Shown here: positions 46,201 through 51,159 of the stretch, in pieces
Position numbering within the stretch: position 1 is the stretch's first letter
Layout of the letters: every line of letters starts with the position of its first letter
Source: Toxonevra muliebris
Lineage: Eukaryota; Arthropoda; Insecta; Diptera; Pallopteridae
Reading direction: 5' to 3'
NCBI GenBank assembly: GCA_963691655.1
Contig: OY829327.1
Coordinates: forward strand, 65,608,079 to 65,672,078
Length of the DNA stretch: 64,000 nt
Notes under the pieces: model-generated
The model's database searches: none
What the model saw: only the letters and a program-made list of their open reading frames with translations
What the model was told of the DNA's origin: nothing
Position numbers and translations under genes: made by a program

Positions 46201-47565
46201 AATTATAATATTTCTTATAAACCTTGAATACTTTTTCGAACTTAGCATGCAATATTTTTAGTGTTCTTGTAAAAATTTTGATGTTAATTCTTGTATAGGA
46301 GAAGAAATCTGGTATTTTTATCATTAATTTTTTACACCCAACAACAACGCCGGTACCTAGCGTTTCCAGAGATTTTCTTAGGGCGAGGGGCTAATTTTTT
46401 CGTCGCTTTAACCCTCTAACCCGCAAGGTTGAAATAATAAAACAAACACTAGAATTTTTGTTTCAAGTTAATGTTGATGAAAGAAAAATGAATGTGAAGT
46501 AAATTTTTTGATTAGTTTTTAAGTTAAGCAGTTAGGTGAGAAAAACGAAAGGCTGATACGGTCTTGCGGGTTTAAGCCAAAAAATAAAGATATATTTGGG
46601 CAATTCACAACGTGTCTTATTTGGTGACGTATCCTCTCATTTGTCATAAATTCTCATTTTTCATACAAAATTATACGAAATTATGATTATACGACAGTAT
46701 ATGAGGAGACTTAGAAACTTTTTTTTTTTTTAGATTTTTATAAAAAAAACTGATATGCGCGATAGTTTTTCGTCATAAAACAACACTTTGTACAGTTAAA
46801 AATAACTATGAACAACAATCGTGTGACCGCAGAAAGTGCAAACTGACCACAAATTGTGAGTTCATTCTTTCTTCAGGTCTGCTAATTAAAAAAAGCAAAA
46901 AAATTTGCAAATTTGCTAGATAGCTACTACAAAAATAAATTTGTCCGAAAAGTCTTTCTAAGAAGCAATAAAACTTAACAAGTTATTGAAATTATTATTG
47001 CTCCAAAACATGCAACAGGCAGATGTCATAATTAAAATTACTTGATGTTGCATCATTCTACTTAGGTTAACGTAGAGGTCATACCAAGTTTGAGAATTCT
47101 CTCAATAGCACAATATTATAAATTTTGGAAGTAAATCTTTTTCGAAAATATTCGAACTAGGAAAAGATTGTAGTTTTAATAGAATTTAGATATAAATAAT
47201 AAAATTGCATAACATCTTTTTCGTTTTTTTTTAAGCTTCATTTTCTATAATGTCTGTGTTGTGGAAAATCTTTGCTCTCGCTCACTCCGCCGATCAAAGT
47301 ATGAATATATTGTTAGGGGCATGAAAATTAACATCTGAAAGTTTTGGCCTTATCCCCATTTTTCGATTTTTTTTCCTAACTTGATTGGACTATTACTTGT
47401 GTTTTAAATGTATATTTAATAATTACTAAATTTATAGCAAGAACAATGCCATCAACTTCTACATATAAACGCATACAGGCCACTGTTCACGATACTGAAC
47501 TAAAGCGTCTACGTGAAACACCATACAAACCTACTGCATATGGAATTATAAGGAAATACAAATGA
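19046..47565 (+). CDS. kep1/qkr58E-like: STAR/KH-domain RNA-binding protein (Kep1/qkr58E group), six exons, 315 aa
   Basis: Exons 19046-19208, 35415-35536, 35595-35938, 36015-36104, 45565-45665 and 47438-47565 join to 948 nt without a stop until TGA. All introns are GT-AG and all phases fit. Residues 18-54 form the QUA1-like dimerisation segment (NIAQKFLADLDEERKALG, FPLCALLIDE). A maxi-KH domain spans roughly 55-175 with TTGRIPGKEFYADVYKQKP, FVPIKQYPKFNFSGKILGPKG (GPKG loop about 104-107), LQEETQCKIVIKGR and DPRYAHLHKDLFVEI. The tail is Glu/His- then Tyr/Arg-rich, as in Sam68-like proteins. Such STAR proteins bind RNA and regulate splicing. Introns 1 (16,206 bp) and 4 (9,460 bp) are packed with transposons; introns 2, 3 and 5 are 58, 76 and 1,772 bp. 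Which fly paralogue it matches best I cannot say. Confidence 0.93.
19546..19986. mobile_element. MITE, TIR GTGGCTGYTCA...GCAAGCATGAA
   Basis: The left end GTGGCTGCTCATACGGGAGC and the reverse complement of the right end GTGGCTGTTCAGACTGGAGC agree, and both continue into AAGCATGAA. Length 441 bp, no coding. Related copies: a hairpin-like one at about 54590-54738 and a one-ended one at 55720-55925. It lies 340 bases inside intron 1. Confidence 0.7.
20240..20372 (-). repeat. Truncated 3' LTR of copia element
   Basis: 133 bases matching 23150-23283 with a handful of substitutions, then an abrupt switch to RT coding sequence. The inner 31-32 bases, including the CAACA end, are missing. Confidence 0.9.
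20373..21401 (-). pseudogene. copia integrase and RT start
   Basis: 21401-20841 is open: LRTDNGTEYVNSNVKQLL (catalytic Asp), YSPEQNGSSERDMCTIVEAA (catalytic Glu), LWAEAVGAAVYVLNRTG, and FKVFGTEVYTHIPKQLRQKF with GVFVGYSEETKSYRV. 20825-20550 is the linker. Near 20480-20373 the RT begins with KQFDIKTAFLHSDIEHEIYM and KQPKGYDDKSG, then ends at the LTR joint. Confidence 0.92.
21649..22272 (-). pseudogene. copia zinc knuckle, protease and pre-integrase domain
   Basis: Open for 207 codons. Starts with the CCHC end CYEGNHWRRDCP, then WYLDTGASNHF (protease active site, retained), NVLYVPKIHVNLFSAGK and HERLGHQNVAHVKNFL, the GAG-pre-integrase zinc region. The next segment toward the integrase is broken by frameshifts near 21410-21640. 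Confidence 0.92.
22386..22956 (-). pseudogene. copia gag
   Basis: A start Met at 22954-22956 (MDDDSFKIEKLN) begins the copia-type gag; in-frame stops follow. 22664-22386 is open with KSQFLKQKFYNFT, IEGIVQQLSDLGVEI and TLPFNLNHFHSAWEST, the UBN2-like gag core. Confidence 0.85.
23136..23149 (-). other. copia primer-binding site GGTTATGGGCCCAG
   Basis: Read on the minus strand directly inside the 5' LTR. It matches the primer site I recall for Drosophila copia, which uses an internal fragment of initiator tRNA-Met. Confidence 0.85.
23150..23314 (-). repeat. 5' LTR of copia element, 165 bp
   Basis: Bounded by TGTTG and CAACA, with AGTCC outside. Complete compared with the left copy. Confidence 0.92.
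24030..24743. mobile_element. piggyBac-like MITE, TTAA ends
   Basis: Left end TTAAGGGGACCTTCTGGTAT; reverse complement of right end TTAAGGCCACCTTCTGGTCT. The TTAA at both edges fits piggyBac-type target duplication. No coding inside; it is 714 bp and lies in intron 1. Confidence 0.65.
24744..25415. other. Intron 1 sequence, no gene seen
   Basis: AT-rich, no domain-bearing ORF. Its last part holds the GGACTCCTA repeats mentioned for the outer DNA element. Confidence 0.35.
25416..25655 (+). repeat. tRNA-derived SINE, family A, copy 1 (3' truncated)
   Basis: The head holds polymerase III boxes: box A TGTCTAGTGGATAGTG and box B GGGTTCGATTCCC, in a tRNA-like 72-nt region. The body matches the second copy at 51660 (GGTGGTTAATTYTCATAA, CAAGTACACACCTTGGTTG, GGCAAAACCACC, ACTGTAGGTCC). 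Its end is replaced by a different SINE from 25656. The tRNA fold is imperfect, so it is not a functional tRNA gene. Confidence 0.8.
25656..25845 (+). repeat. tRNA-derived SINE, family B, with LINE-like 3' tail
   Basis: Box A GTGGTCTAGTGGCAGAGTG and box B GAGTTCGATTCTC give a tRNA-like head. The tail (25757-25815) matches the 3' end of the LINE fragment at 49906-49966 with about five mismatches in 57 bases, including AGGCCGCAGTGCCTGACTTT. It ends in (AAT)n, the tail of that LINE too. Confidence 0.8.
25846..26369. other. Intron 1 sequence with a small hairpin
   Basis: No gene. GAAGGCAAA and TTTTGCCTTC at 26041-26064 form a short hairpin with a 5-6 base loop. Otherwise AT-rich. Confidence 0.4.
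26370..27165 (-). pseudogene. Tc1/mariner-superfamily transposase remnant (first)
   Basis: Read right to left: SVSGRKPIIISKNHIKKL, an HTH with EAAQKLECSQSYICKTIKSL, a catalytic region NIHCDYNDCSYFSLS, NNIFYINI, AVSDKGISQLYLKISGLAI, and a C-terminal part in another frame PTEDFFGEHKSLIYKNGWKA. Several frameshifts and the loss of the second catalytic block make it inactive. It lies antisense in intron 1. Confidence 0.75.
27166..27558. other. Inverted arm, left (27370-27480)
   Basis: The stretch TTTTGCTAAAGTATTTCAGA (27413 onward) through GGGTGCTAAAAACCAATTAA recurs inverted at about 28790-28885. The two arms bracket the pogo-type MITE, so together they look like one larger DNA element of about 1.5 kb. 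Confidence 0.6.
27559..28266. mobile_element. pogo/Tigger-type MITE copy 1, 708 bp
   Basis: Flanked by TA on both sides (27557-27558 and 28267-28268) with ends CAGGTGTATATCACG and, reversed, CAGGTTTCCTACGTACAAC. It matches copy 2 at 38152-38848 along its length. Inside are repeated words such as ATCGTGTTATACG. The TA duplication and CAGGT ends fit the Tc1/mariner pogo group. Confidence 0.75.
28570..28950. repeat. Right arm block, repeated at 39445-39740
   Basis: GTGGCTTTYGGTTTAGTTRTATC, CGCTTTAGCGGC-like and AAAACATCCTTTTAAATC-like stretches align with 39445-39740. The inner part is also the inverted partner of 27370-27480. No coding is apparent; the 71-aa ORF at 28607 is not shared intact. 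Confidence 0.6.
28951..29146. other. Spacer in intron 1
   Basis: No recognisable feature. Confidence 0.3.
29147..30435 (-). mobile_element. Tc1/mariner-type element with broken transposase
   Basis: Imperfect terminal repeats: left TGAGATCGACAAAATCTTAA, right reversed TGAGATTGAAAAAATCTTCT. The transposase reads right to left: HTH KLAKELKVCRQTISNVIKQF, GSGKK, RRS-like APN, then MDDETYVQADFTQLPG (first catalytic Asp), FLVWQAICGKRSKSF, YFWPDLASCHYGKKALEW (second Asp) and PSNCPELRPVERL (third acidic residue). At least three frameshifts separate these blocks. No clear TA duplication. Confidence 0.82.
30443..30830 (-). pseudogene. Jockey-type LINE reverse transcriptase fragment
   Basis: On the minus strand: SVIGPLLFNILVNDVFMV, then HAYADD (the catalytic YADD), a 2-base shift, DIQLYLSNRLGFVDDLSS, INKWASDNGLTLNANKS and CIGAVPLKFIDKITSLGF. 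These are standard non-LTR RT motifs from blocks 4-6. It is one piece of a shredded LINE whose ORF1 and endonuclease lie at 32.9-34.4 kb in the same orientation. Confidence 0.85.
31025..31165. repeat. Cluster of CCGAA/TTCGG words
   Basis: Within about 110 bases there are around ten TTCGG or CCGAA words, in both orientations (GTTTCGGTTTCGGCC ... CCGAATATTCGGTCGGACAC). Self-complementary and probably one end of a DNA transposon. The other end was not located. Confidence 0.5.
31165..31306. repeat. MITE family M1, fragment C
   Basis: AAAGAGACGAATATACCAAA, TTCTCCATACAAAATTTTTG, TAGCTTTACTCTTTT, GGCCTTAGCAGATAATCGCG match the end of the copy at 60447-61045. Only this terminal part is present. Confidence 0.65.
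31826..32930. mobile_element. MITE family M1, copy A, split by a second MITE
   Basis: Reverse-complement match to 60447-61045: GTATGGAGAACATTTTTTAT, ACCTTATTTTATTCTAAATA, TTTGTCCCTTTATGGTATTT, TTATTGCAATTGGTTGGCAG and, at the right, AAATACCCATCTC reversed. The match is broken at 32323-32766 by a hAT-like MITE. No coding. Confidence 0.75.
32323..32766. mobile_element. hAT-like MITE family M2 copy 1, nested in M1
   Basis: TIR CATGGTAGAAGTATTTAGAG at left and CATGGCAGAAGAATTAAGAA from the right; both go on to GGTAGATRCATTTT. Flanking 8-mers GAAAAATC and GAAATAAC agree at six positions. Another copy, with a perfect 8-bp TSD, is at 43462-44229 and a fragment at 52855. Confidence 0.75.
32936..33240 (-). 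pseudogene. Jockey-type LINE endonuclease fragment
   Basis: Minus-strand reading gives DGLNVAHFNAHSLNV, FDYVKHVFENSLVDVICATE, TCFRSDL and GGGAAIYCK, the start of the apurinic-type endonuclease (NARS/H, TET-like and GGG.A.Y motifs). A stop and a run of A/G shift interrupt it. Confidence 0.8.
33439..34430 (-). pseudogene. Jockey-type LINE ORF1 (gag-like)
   Basis: The 192-aa open piece has zinc knuckles HIKCAGNHASVEC and KCALCEGNHPVNYKGCSIY, then KNKYPPLAPKK, the usual run in Jockey ORF1. Upstream in other frames are FTRIQPKTSEAFAEIVKLLE and INMHYSIDLDDIKKALSDYD, the domain before the knuckles. At least two frameshifts break it. Confidence 0.85.
34650..34830. repeat. About 170-bp repeat also at 58555-58720
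   Basis: Shared words include TTTTGATTCAGTTTATATG, GTTAACCGATTTRGTTGAAA, ACTCCTTCTATTTTTG, CCACCGGTTGTATGGA and CTACACTGTGCGGC. Same orientation as the second copy. Probably part of a TE, class unknown. Confidence 0.65.
34831..35414. other. End of intron 1
   Basis: No repeat or gene recognised. It ends in the pyrimidine-poor but valid acceptor TTACAG at 35414. Confidence 0.4.
35415..35536 (+). CDS. kep1/qkr58E-like: KH gene exon 2
   Basis: Acceptor TTACAG before 35415. Encodes AFDRVYTTGRIPGKE through FVPIKQYPK, the start of the maxi-KH domain. Donor AAG|GTATTT. Total with the carried base is 41 codons. Confidence 0.94.
35595..35938 (+). CDS. kep1/qkr58E-like: KH gene exon 3
   Basis: Acceptor AATTTAG at 35594 after a 58-bp intron. 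Begins FNFSGKILGPKGNSLRRL, the KH core, and runs to LMEIDPKLAKPYN plus two bases. Donor AA|GTGAGT. The open frame reads through the donor for one codon to a TGA, confirming a splice is needed. Confidence 0.94.
36015..36104 (+). CDS. kep1/qkr58E-like: KH gene exon 4
   Basis: Acceptor ACATTAG; encodes SVYDRKISASPGAPKFLNLI and KRASHNSLE, followed by donor CA|GTAAGT. It is too short to show as an ORF and was found by phase and family continuity (SPGAPK-LNLIKRA is typical after the KH domain). Confidence 0.9.
36176..36510 (-). pseudogene. Tc1-type transposase C-terminal fragment
   Basis: On the minus strand SPDPNIIEIVG matches the usual end of the Tc1 catalytic domain (family form: SPDLNPIE-LW), followed by ILKLKNLKQLFW. 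The left edge CAGTCCACGAACAAAAAGTA next to TA looks like a Tc1 terminal repeat. The 5' two thirds are missing. It lies 70 bases into intron 4. Confidence 0.55.
36511..38151. other. Intron 4 DNA, mostly unassigned
   Basis: Holds a 55-bp tandem pair at 37084-37192 (listed) and, at 37965-38010, an inverted copy of a stretch also at 28375-28430 and 38945-39000 (GAACCCATGTCGAGTACAAT). No coding. Confidence 0.4.
37084..37192 (+). repeat. Two tandem copies of a 53-56-bp unit
   Basis: Both units begin ATTATCTGCATAC and contain AAACACCAACGAGTAGTTTG. Units 37084-37139 and 37140-37192 differ by a short indel. Confidence 0.85.
38152..38848. mobile_element. pogo/Tigger-type MITE copy 2, 697 bp
   Basis: TA at 38150-38151 and 38849-38850; ends CAGGTATCTCCCATATAACA and reversed CAGGTTTCCCCCGTGGAACA. 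Aligns along its length with 27559-28266. Confidence 0.75.
38849..39740. repeat. Duplicate of the block at 28270-28890
   Basis: Matches 28375-28430 (TTTGTCAAAGGTGAATTTGA, CATGGGTTCAC) and 28570-28890 (GTCAAATTGTCACTTTAGGC-like, CGCTTTAGCGGCTTATTTTA, CTGAAATACTTTAGCAAAAT). With copy 2 of the pogo-type MITE it reproduces the order seen at 27.5-28.9 kb, so the two regions are copies of one larger element. Confidence 0.65.
39741..40439. other. Intron 4 DNA, no gene seen
   Basis: AT-rich with no domain-bearing ORF or TIR recognised. Confidence 0.35.
40440..41345. mobile_element. Inverted-repeat element carrying an unidentified ORF
   Basis: Arms of about 125 bases: 40450-40575 (CTTTCAAAAGAGACATTTAAG, CTTTCACTAGGGGTCACC, AACGGTTAACGGTTACT) recur inverted at 41210-41345 (AACCGTTATATATATGAAC, GACCCCTAGTGAAATTTTCT, CTTAAATGTCTCTTTTGAAA). 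The 600-base centre carries the minus-strand ORF listed next. No TSD was seen, and the limits are approximate. Confidence 0.6.
40517..40798 (-). CDS. Unidentified 93-aa ORF between inverted arms
   Basis: The sequence has a low-repeat, protein-like composition (VLNAFVSANVAILYDGIYIT, LDFRPYSIYENQKNRRRTPG, DVLINHNAEFTLQYILF). One stop codon separates it from an upstream in-frame stretch with MHYCSICKSKNVQNVLAAGQ and ALAARRSIAATVPCF, so it may be the tail of a longer broken frame. I do not recognise it. It may be a captured host exon or an unknown TE protein. Confidence 0.3.
   Translation of the reverse strand: MRDQQANIDVLNAFVSANVAILYDGIYITCLLDFRPYSIYENQKNRRRTPGDVLINHNAEFTLQYILFMWVGCYFLLVTVNRYIYAFFVFGDP
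41346..42213. other. Intron 4 DNA with a poly-G tract
   Basis: A G run of about 21 bases at 41653-41673 followed by AGGGGGGTCCCCC. The 98-aa minus-strand ORF at 41879-42175 has no motif I know. No TIR pair found. Confidence 0.4.
41651..41686 (+). repeat. Poly-G tract
   Basis: TGGAAT followed by an uninterrupted G run, one A, six G, then TCCCCC. It is very unusual in this AT-rich setting and could form a G-quadruplex; its exact length is likely unreliable in any assembly. Confidence 0.9.
42222..43367 (-). mobile_element. Internally deleted hAT element with perfect 8-bp TSD
   Basis: Ends TAGGGCAAGGAATTTTATGC and, reversed, TAGGGCAAGTAATTCATACA; flanks GTTATTAC at 42214-42221 and 43368-43375 are identical. 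On the minus strand around 42530-42690 a BED-like finger remains (SCDKKFQVDQHLKTQKH) followed by SERQDLINFIWIYAKLLYYD, related in form to the finger of the hAT-derived gene at 5490-6392. The rest of the transposase is gone. 1146 bp. Confidence 0.9.
43462..44229. mobile_element. hAT-like MITE family M2 copy 2, perfect TSD
   Basis: Ends CATGGTAGAGGTATTTAGAA and, reversed, CATGGCAGAAGAATTAAGAA. AGTAAAAC flanks both sides (43454-43461, 44230-44237). It matches copy 1 except for an insert starting at TTAACCCTCTAG near 43650 and ending near 44017, which itself looks like a TTAA-targeting element. Confidence 0.82.
43650..44017. mobile_element. Insert in M2 copy 2, possibly piggyBac-like
   Basis: Begins TTAACCCTCTAGTAG, the same start as two TTAA-bounded elements at 46.4 and 48.0 kb, and ends at a TTAA. 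The right end does not mirror the left, so only the position and left edge support it. Confidence 0.35.
44399..44787. mobile_element. MITE, TIR GTGCGGACACACGA
   Basis: Left GTGCGGACACACGAGAGTGC and reversed right ATGCGGACACACGAAAGTAC. A subterminal inverted pair CATTTCGTTGAAAT also repeats. 389 bp; flanks TATTATA and TTATTAC hint at a duplication but are not decisive. Confidence 0.75.
44950..45255 (+). repeat. tRNA-derived SINE, family C
   Basis: Box A TAGTCTAGTTGTTAGTGTG and box B GGGTTCAAATC in a tRNA-like head, then a body with CGGCAACGCACCTCC, GCAAAGGCAAACCTC and TTGCCTAAGAAAAGCTTTTC. Part of the body recurs at about 58705-58810. The 77-aa ORF across it is a shadow. Confidence 0.75.
45256..45564. 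other. End of intron 4 with an inverted pair
   Basis: GGCGGGAAATCC (about 45417) and GGATTTCCCGCC (about 45497) form a 12-bp inverted repeat, perhaps a TE remnant. Acceptor CCGTAG closes the intron. Confidence 0.45.
45565..45665 (+). CDS. kep1/qkr58E-like: KH gene exon 5
   Basis: Acceptor CCGTAG. Encodes a Glu/His-rich run (SEHDEHEEHEEETYGYES) then RKRPFPATYEYEK and one base. Donor AAG|GTATGT. Found by phase; phase 2 in and phase 1 out both fit. Confidence 0.88.
45666..47437. other. kep1/qkr58E-like: Intron 5 of the KH gene
   Basis: 1,772 bp with GTATGT donor and TTATAG acceptor. Contains one small TTAA-bounded MITE; the rest has no recognisable repeat. Confidence 0.6.
46412..46571. mobile_element. 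Small TTAA-bounded MITE in intron 5
   Basis: TTAA at 46408-46411 and 46572-46575; ends CCCTCTAACCCGCAAG and, reversed, ACCCGCAAGAC. The TTAA duplication and CCC start are piggyBac-like. Confidence 0.6.
47438..47565 (+). CDS. kep1/qkr58E-like: KH gene exon 6 and stop
   Basis: Acceptor TTTATAG. Encodes ARTMPSTSTYKRIQATVHD, LKRLRETPYKPTAYG and IIRKYK, then TGA. The Tyr- and Arg-bearing end resembles the C-terminus of Kep1-type proteins. Confidence 0.88.
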
Positions 47566-47568
47566 ACA

Positions 47569-47574
47569 AATAAA
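47569..47574 (+). terminator. kep1/qkr58E-like: Poly(A) signal AATAAA of the KH gene
   Basis: Four bases after the stop codon, with further A-rich AATAAAA-like words to 47,600. A very short 3' UTR would result from the first; a later signal may be used instead. Confidence 0.5.
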
Positions 47575-47999
47575 TCTATAATAAAAATGTTTGAAAATTT
47601 ACATTAACAAAATAACACTAAAAAATAAAAATAATAATAAAAAAAAAATATATACATATATATAACCTTTACGTATGTCTATAAAAAATTCTATAAACTA
47701 ACAATAAAATAAAATTAACTGACCTGGAGTATAATCTCGTTCTGCGTTATGTTGTGATATTAAAACTTTTTCTATTAGTCCAATCAATAGAGCAAAGAAA
47801 CAGGCGCTTAATTATAAAAAGTGGTGTGCCATCGACAACATCTTGAAAAATGTTAAAATCTACAACTTTTGTTTAAAATAAGTTTTCGCTAAGTTCTTAC
47901 AACTTTTCATATTACAATAGCGGAATGTTTTGGCAATATATACAATTAAATTAATATCTCCTTTTCAGAAAGCCCAACGCAAAAAATGTATTTAGTTAA

Positions 48000-48388
48000 C
48001 CCTCTAACAGGCAAGGCGCCTAAATCTTCGCCATTTTTCGCCATCCATCAACTTTTGTGCCTTTCGTAATAGTTTGCTCAAGGCAATAATGCTGGTTTAA
48101 TGGCTCATTCATACGTCAATTATTTTTGCGAGAAGTGAATTTTAATAGAAAGAAAAAGTATTATATATTAAGTATTGCGATCGACGTGAAAAAATTATCG
48201 GCACTAAGTTAAATTATTTTCAAAAGTGAAGGCGAGCTCGTAAATTATTTCCCAAACACACACAAACTCCCAGCAGCCATAAACCACACACCGTCTATTC
48301 ACTTTTTTACGATATGATTTCAGATTTATGTTTCTCGACCTAAAATTAGTTTATGACGATTGTTTTATCGAAAACAAAAAATAGAGGG
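48000..48388. mobile_element. piggyBac-like MITE, CCCTCTA ends
   Basis: TTAA at 47996-47999 and 48389-48392, ends CCCTCTA and TAGAGGG. The left continues AACAGGCAAGGCG, similar to the 46.4-kb copy. 389 bp, no coding; it starts 430 bases after the KH gene stop. Confidence 0.7.
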
Positions 48389-48392
48389 TTAA

Positions 48393-48989
48393 AGATAATT
48401 GCATAATGTTACATAAGGTAATTTGCAAAAAAATTATTCTTAACTCATTGAGTCCTAATGATGCGTATACGCTCAAGAAAGAAGTATATGTTTATAAAAA
48501 AAAATTACCAGAATAGGTAATCGCTATCACAGTTGTTCTAACGAGAAACTTTACAAAAAATTAAAAAATTCGATAATACCATTTGCTGTTTGAATTTGTG
48601 ACGATAAAGACGTGTGATTGAAGATTTTTTGCTTTTCAACGGGTTCGCTCACGGACTCAATGTGTTAATAATGAGAGAACTTTTTCAGTAATATATACCA
48701 CTTTAGTGATTTTCGTTACTGCTGGGACATACTTGTCCCGCGCATTAAAACTGTATGAAAATATACAGGAGGAGGCCAACCAGTACGCTTAGCTGGCAAT
48801 ACAGAATACATTTTTGACAAATCAAAAAATGTTAGATGATAGTAGTGGCATAGTACATATTGCGATATTTCATTTTAAGTTTCACTGCAAATAGTTAACA
48901 GGGAGACAAAAAAAAGATAGTACTAATGAGTCGGTAGAAATCCCACCGCCATCATAAAGAAAAAATCGGTTTGCCATTCTTTACGGATT
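48393..48989. other. Intergenic DNA, no gene seen
   Basis: Only an inverted GGGACA...TGTCCC word pair near 48725-48740. No coding. Confidence 0.3.
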
Positions 48990-49095
48990 TTAGCGCAGCC
49001 TCAATTCTGTAGAAATATTTACTGAGTGCCAAAAAGCATATGGTGAGAATGCACCATCGGTTGTGACCGTCTCGAAGTGGTTTCGAATTTGGTAG
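48990..49095 (+). pseudogene. mariner transposase N-terminal (HTH) remnant
   Basis: NSVEIFTECQKAYGENAPS followed by VVTVSKWFRIW and a stop. This is the second helix-turn-helix of mariner transposases (family form: AYG-NAPS--TV-RWF). Only about 35 codons survive. Confidence 0.7.
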
Positions 49096-49238
49096 AAAAC
49101 TAATGTAAAAAAGATAATTTTCCATTTACCATTGTTTGTACCCCCTATTGATTGGACTATAAACAAAATAATTTTTTTTTTTTGTATTCACGATTGGTGA
49201 GTGATAAAAACAGAAGCTTAGAAACTAAATAAAACGTA

Positions 49239-50649
49239 TATATGTGTCGTTCATTATAATAGTGGTGTAACTCCATTTATCTGTTTTTAGTACTATCAAA
49301 TGTTTTGCGAAATGATCTATAGAAAAAAGAGCAAACATTATTTAAATGGTTTTATAACTTTTATTGCAAGATAATACACAAAATTTTAGGAAAGTCATTA
49401 TAAATTGATGGTTTGAGCCAAAGTTTACTATAAAAAATTAACATATAAATATTTTTTACTTCTTTGGTATAGTGAAATATTATTTTTTACGAATCTCGTA
49501 GAGATGGGAAAAGGAAAGTTAGCTGAAATTTGGAAAGTTTTAAACAAAAAGGAGAGAGGATTCTATTTAAATACATATATACGATGAGTGGAGCTTGCCC
49601 CTCATCGCGCTCTCACCCTATCTTTGATCTTAAACAAAACGGATCTCAGACTGCTAGTGAGCTTTCTCCCTGGCCACTGTGTGGTCAGATATCATATAAG
49701 TAAATTAGGTCTGTCAAACGATAACGAGTGTCGCCTATGTAAGGAAGATGATAAGATGACATCACACATTCTACGTGAATCTTTAGCCTTAGCTTCGCAA
49801 AGAAGGGATATTTTTAGCAAACGGTTTCAAAAGGTAACGAAATCAAAATCTCTCACACAAAAGATGTTTTAGCCTTCATTAGGATAGCAGATCGTATTTT
49901 ATCTTAATTTGGGGCTTTGTTACAAAATATCTTCTAGGCCGCAGTGCCTGACTTTCGGGTCGTCCCAACTGTACGAAAAATAATAATAACATGAACAATG
50001 GGTCTTCAACACCAATTATACATAATTTCATTATTAGATGAATGTTCACCAACGTAAGATGCACTTAAACGGGTTGAAATATTCACTGGCAGATTTTTAT
50101 AGTAATTGTGATAAATTGGTGGAATAAATGGTATAAGATTAAGTAAATTGTTTTTCTTTGCAATAGTAGAGGGCCCTATTGAATATAAGTTTCAAGTACT
50201 AACCTAGAATCATTGCAATCTTCCGTATCCATCATAAAATATAAAGCCTCGTATGAAGTTTAAGTATAGCGAGTAACTAAAACAATTCGACAAGTCTCGT
50301 GAATAGTAATCGATGCTAGACAAAATTTATTGAGTTGGGTTTCACTTCCTTGCAAGTACTTTTTATCAAAGTACATTCTATACTATTAATATTTTATTAA
50401 AAGAGGCCACTAAACCTTATATACTTTTCTGTTATGCTGACTTTGGACTTACTTCACCATTATTGTGAACTATTTTGTTTTTTAAGTTCCCTGAGTAGAC
50501 AAGTAGCACCATATTTTTAGAATGAAAAGCAAATTTGACTCAATTCACTTTTATAATGAAAGATATAATAAGACCTGAGAATTTTACACAAAAAAGTGTA
50601 ATTAAAAAAAAATGGAGTTACACCACTATTATAATGAACGACACATATA
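49239..50649. mobile_element. DNA transposon with 41-bp identical TIRs
   Basis: The two ends match perfectly for about 41 bases, starting ATATATGTGTCGTTCATTAT; the inner end is GTGGTGTAACTCCATTT. The ends are in a TA-rich context that fits Tc1/mariner. No transposase remains; the middle holds a LINE 3' fragment. Identity of the ends suggests a recent copy or gene conversion. Confidence 0.8.
49588..49990 (+). pseudogene. LINE 3' end (R1/LOA/I-like), 5' truncated
   Basis: LNKTDLRLLVSFLPGHCVVR, YHISKLGLSNDNECRLC and MTSHILRESLAL match the C-terminus of RNase H-bearing LINEs, with the zinc-like CRLC...H...(C lost). The 3' UTR ends AGGCCGCAGTGCCTGACTTT and a (TAA)n tail. It shares this tail with SINE family B. 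Confidence 0.8.
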
Positions 50650-50659
50650 TCTGACGGGT

Positions 50660-50954
50660 AGAATTATGATTTTATTAAAAAATTGTTTACAGTGGCTCAC
50701 GATTTGAACACTTTCGTTTGATACATTTATGACCTTTTATTTAACATAAAGTATCTCAACGAAAAATGTTCCCATACAAAAGACGATTTCTTTGTTTTTA
50801 TCAAACACGATCTAGCTCATACCAGCTTATCGCTGTAGTCAGAATATTTTGAGGATCTTTTTAAAGTATATAGCATCACATTTTTACGAGGGAGGGTGGT
50901 AACGTTTGTTGTTTGTATTGGATTTGATTTCACAAATTATCTTAAAAAATTAGT
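50660..50954. other. Possible Tc1-type end, otherwise nothing
   Basis: ACAGTGGCTCACGATTTGAA at about 50690 resembles a Tc1/mariner terminal repeat. No partner end was found. Confidence 0.3.
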
Positions 50955-51145
50955 TCAAATGTAGTGACTGGAATCGATAACGATGACCAGTGATGGTTTA
51001 GTACGGTTGCAGTAACAATTGTGCAATTGAGCATTTACGACTATTTTTGGTGTACTTCTGGGTTCTTTTTCACTCATGTCGAAATCACAATTGTTGAATC
51101 GCCGAAACCATTCTTTACACGTTTTATTCGATGGAGGATGCTTCA
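50955..51145 (-). pseudogene. mariner transposase N-terminal fragment
   Basis: Minus-strand HPPSNKTCKEWFRRFNNCDF then MSEKEPRSTPKIV, the HTH to linker region of mariner transposases. It is cut on the left by stops and on the right by the LINE fragment. Confidence 0.75.
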
Positions 51146-51159
51146 GGTTATCTACCCAT

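Noticed and set aside
49588..49872. Host gene of 94 aa
   Set aside because: The sequence is the C-terminal end of a LINE protein followed by the LINE 3' UTR and repeat tail.
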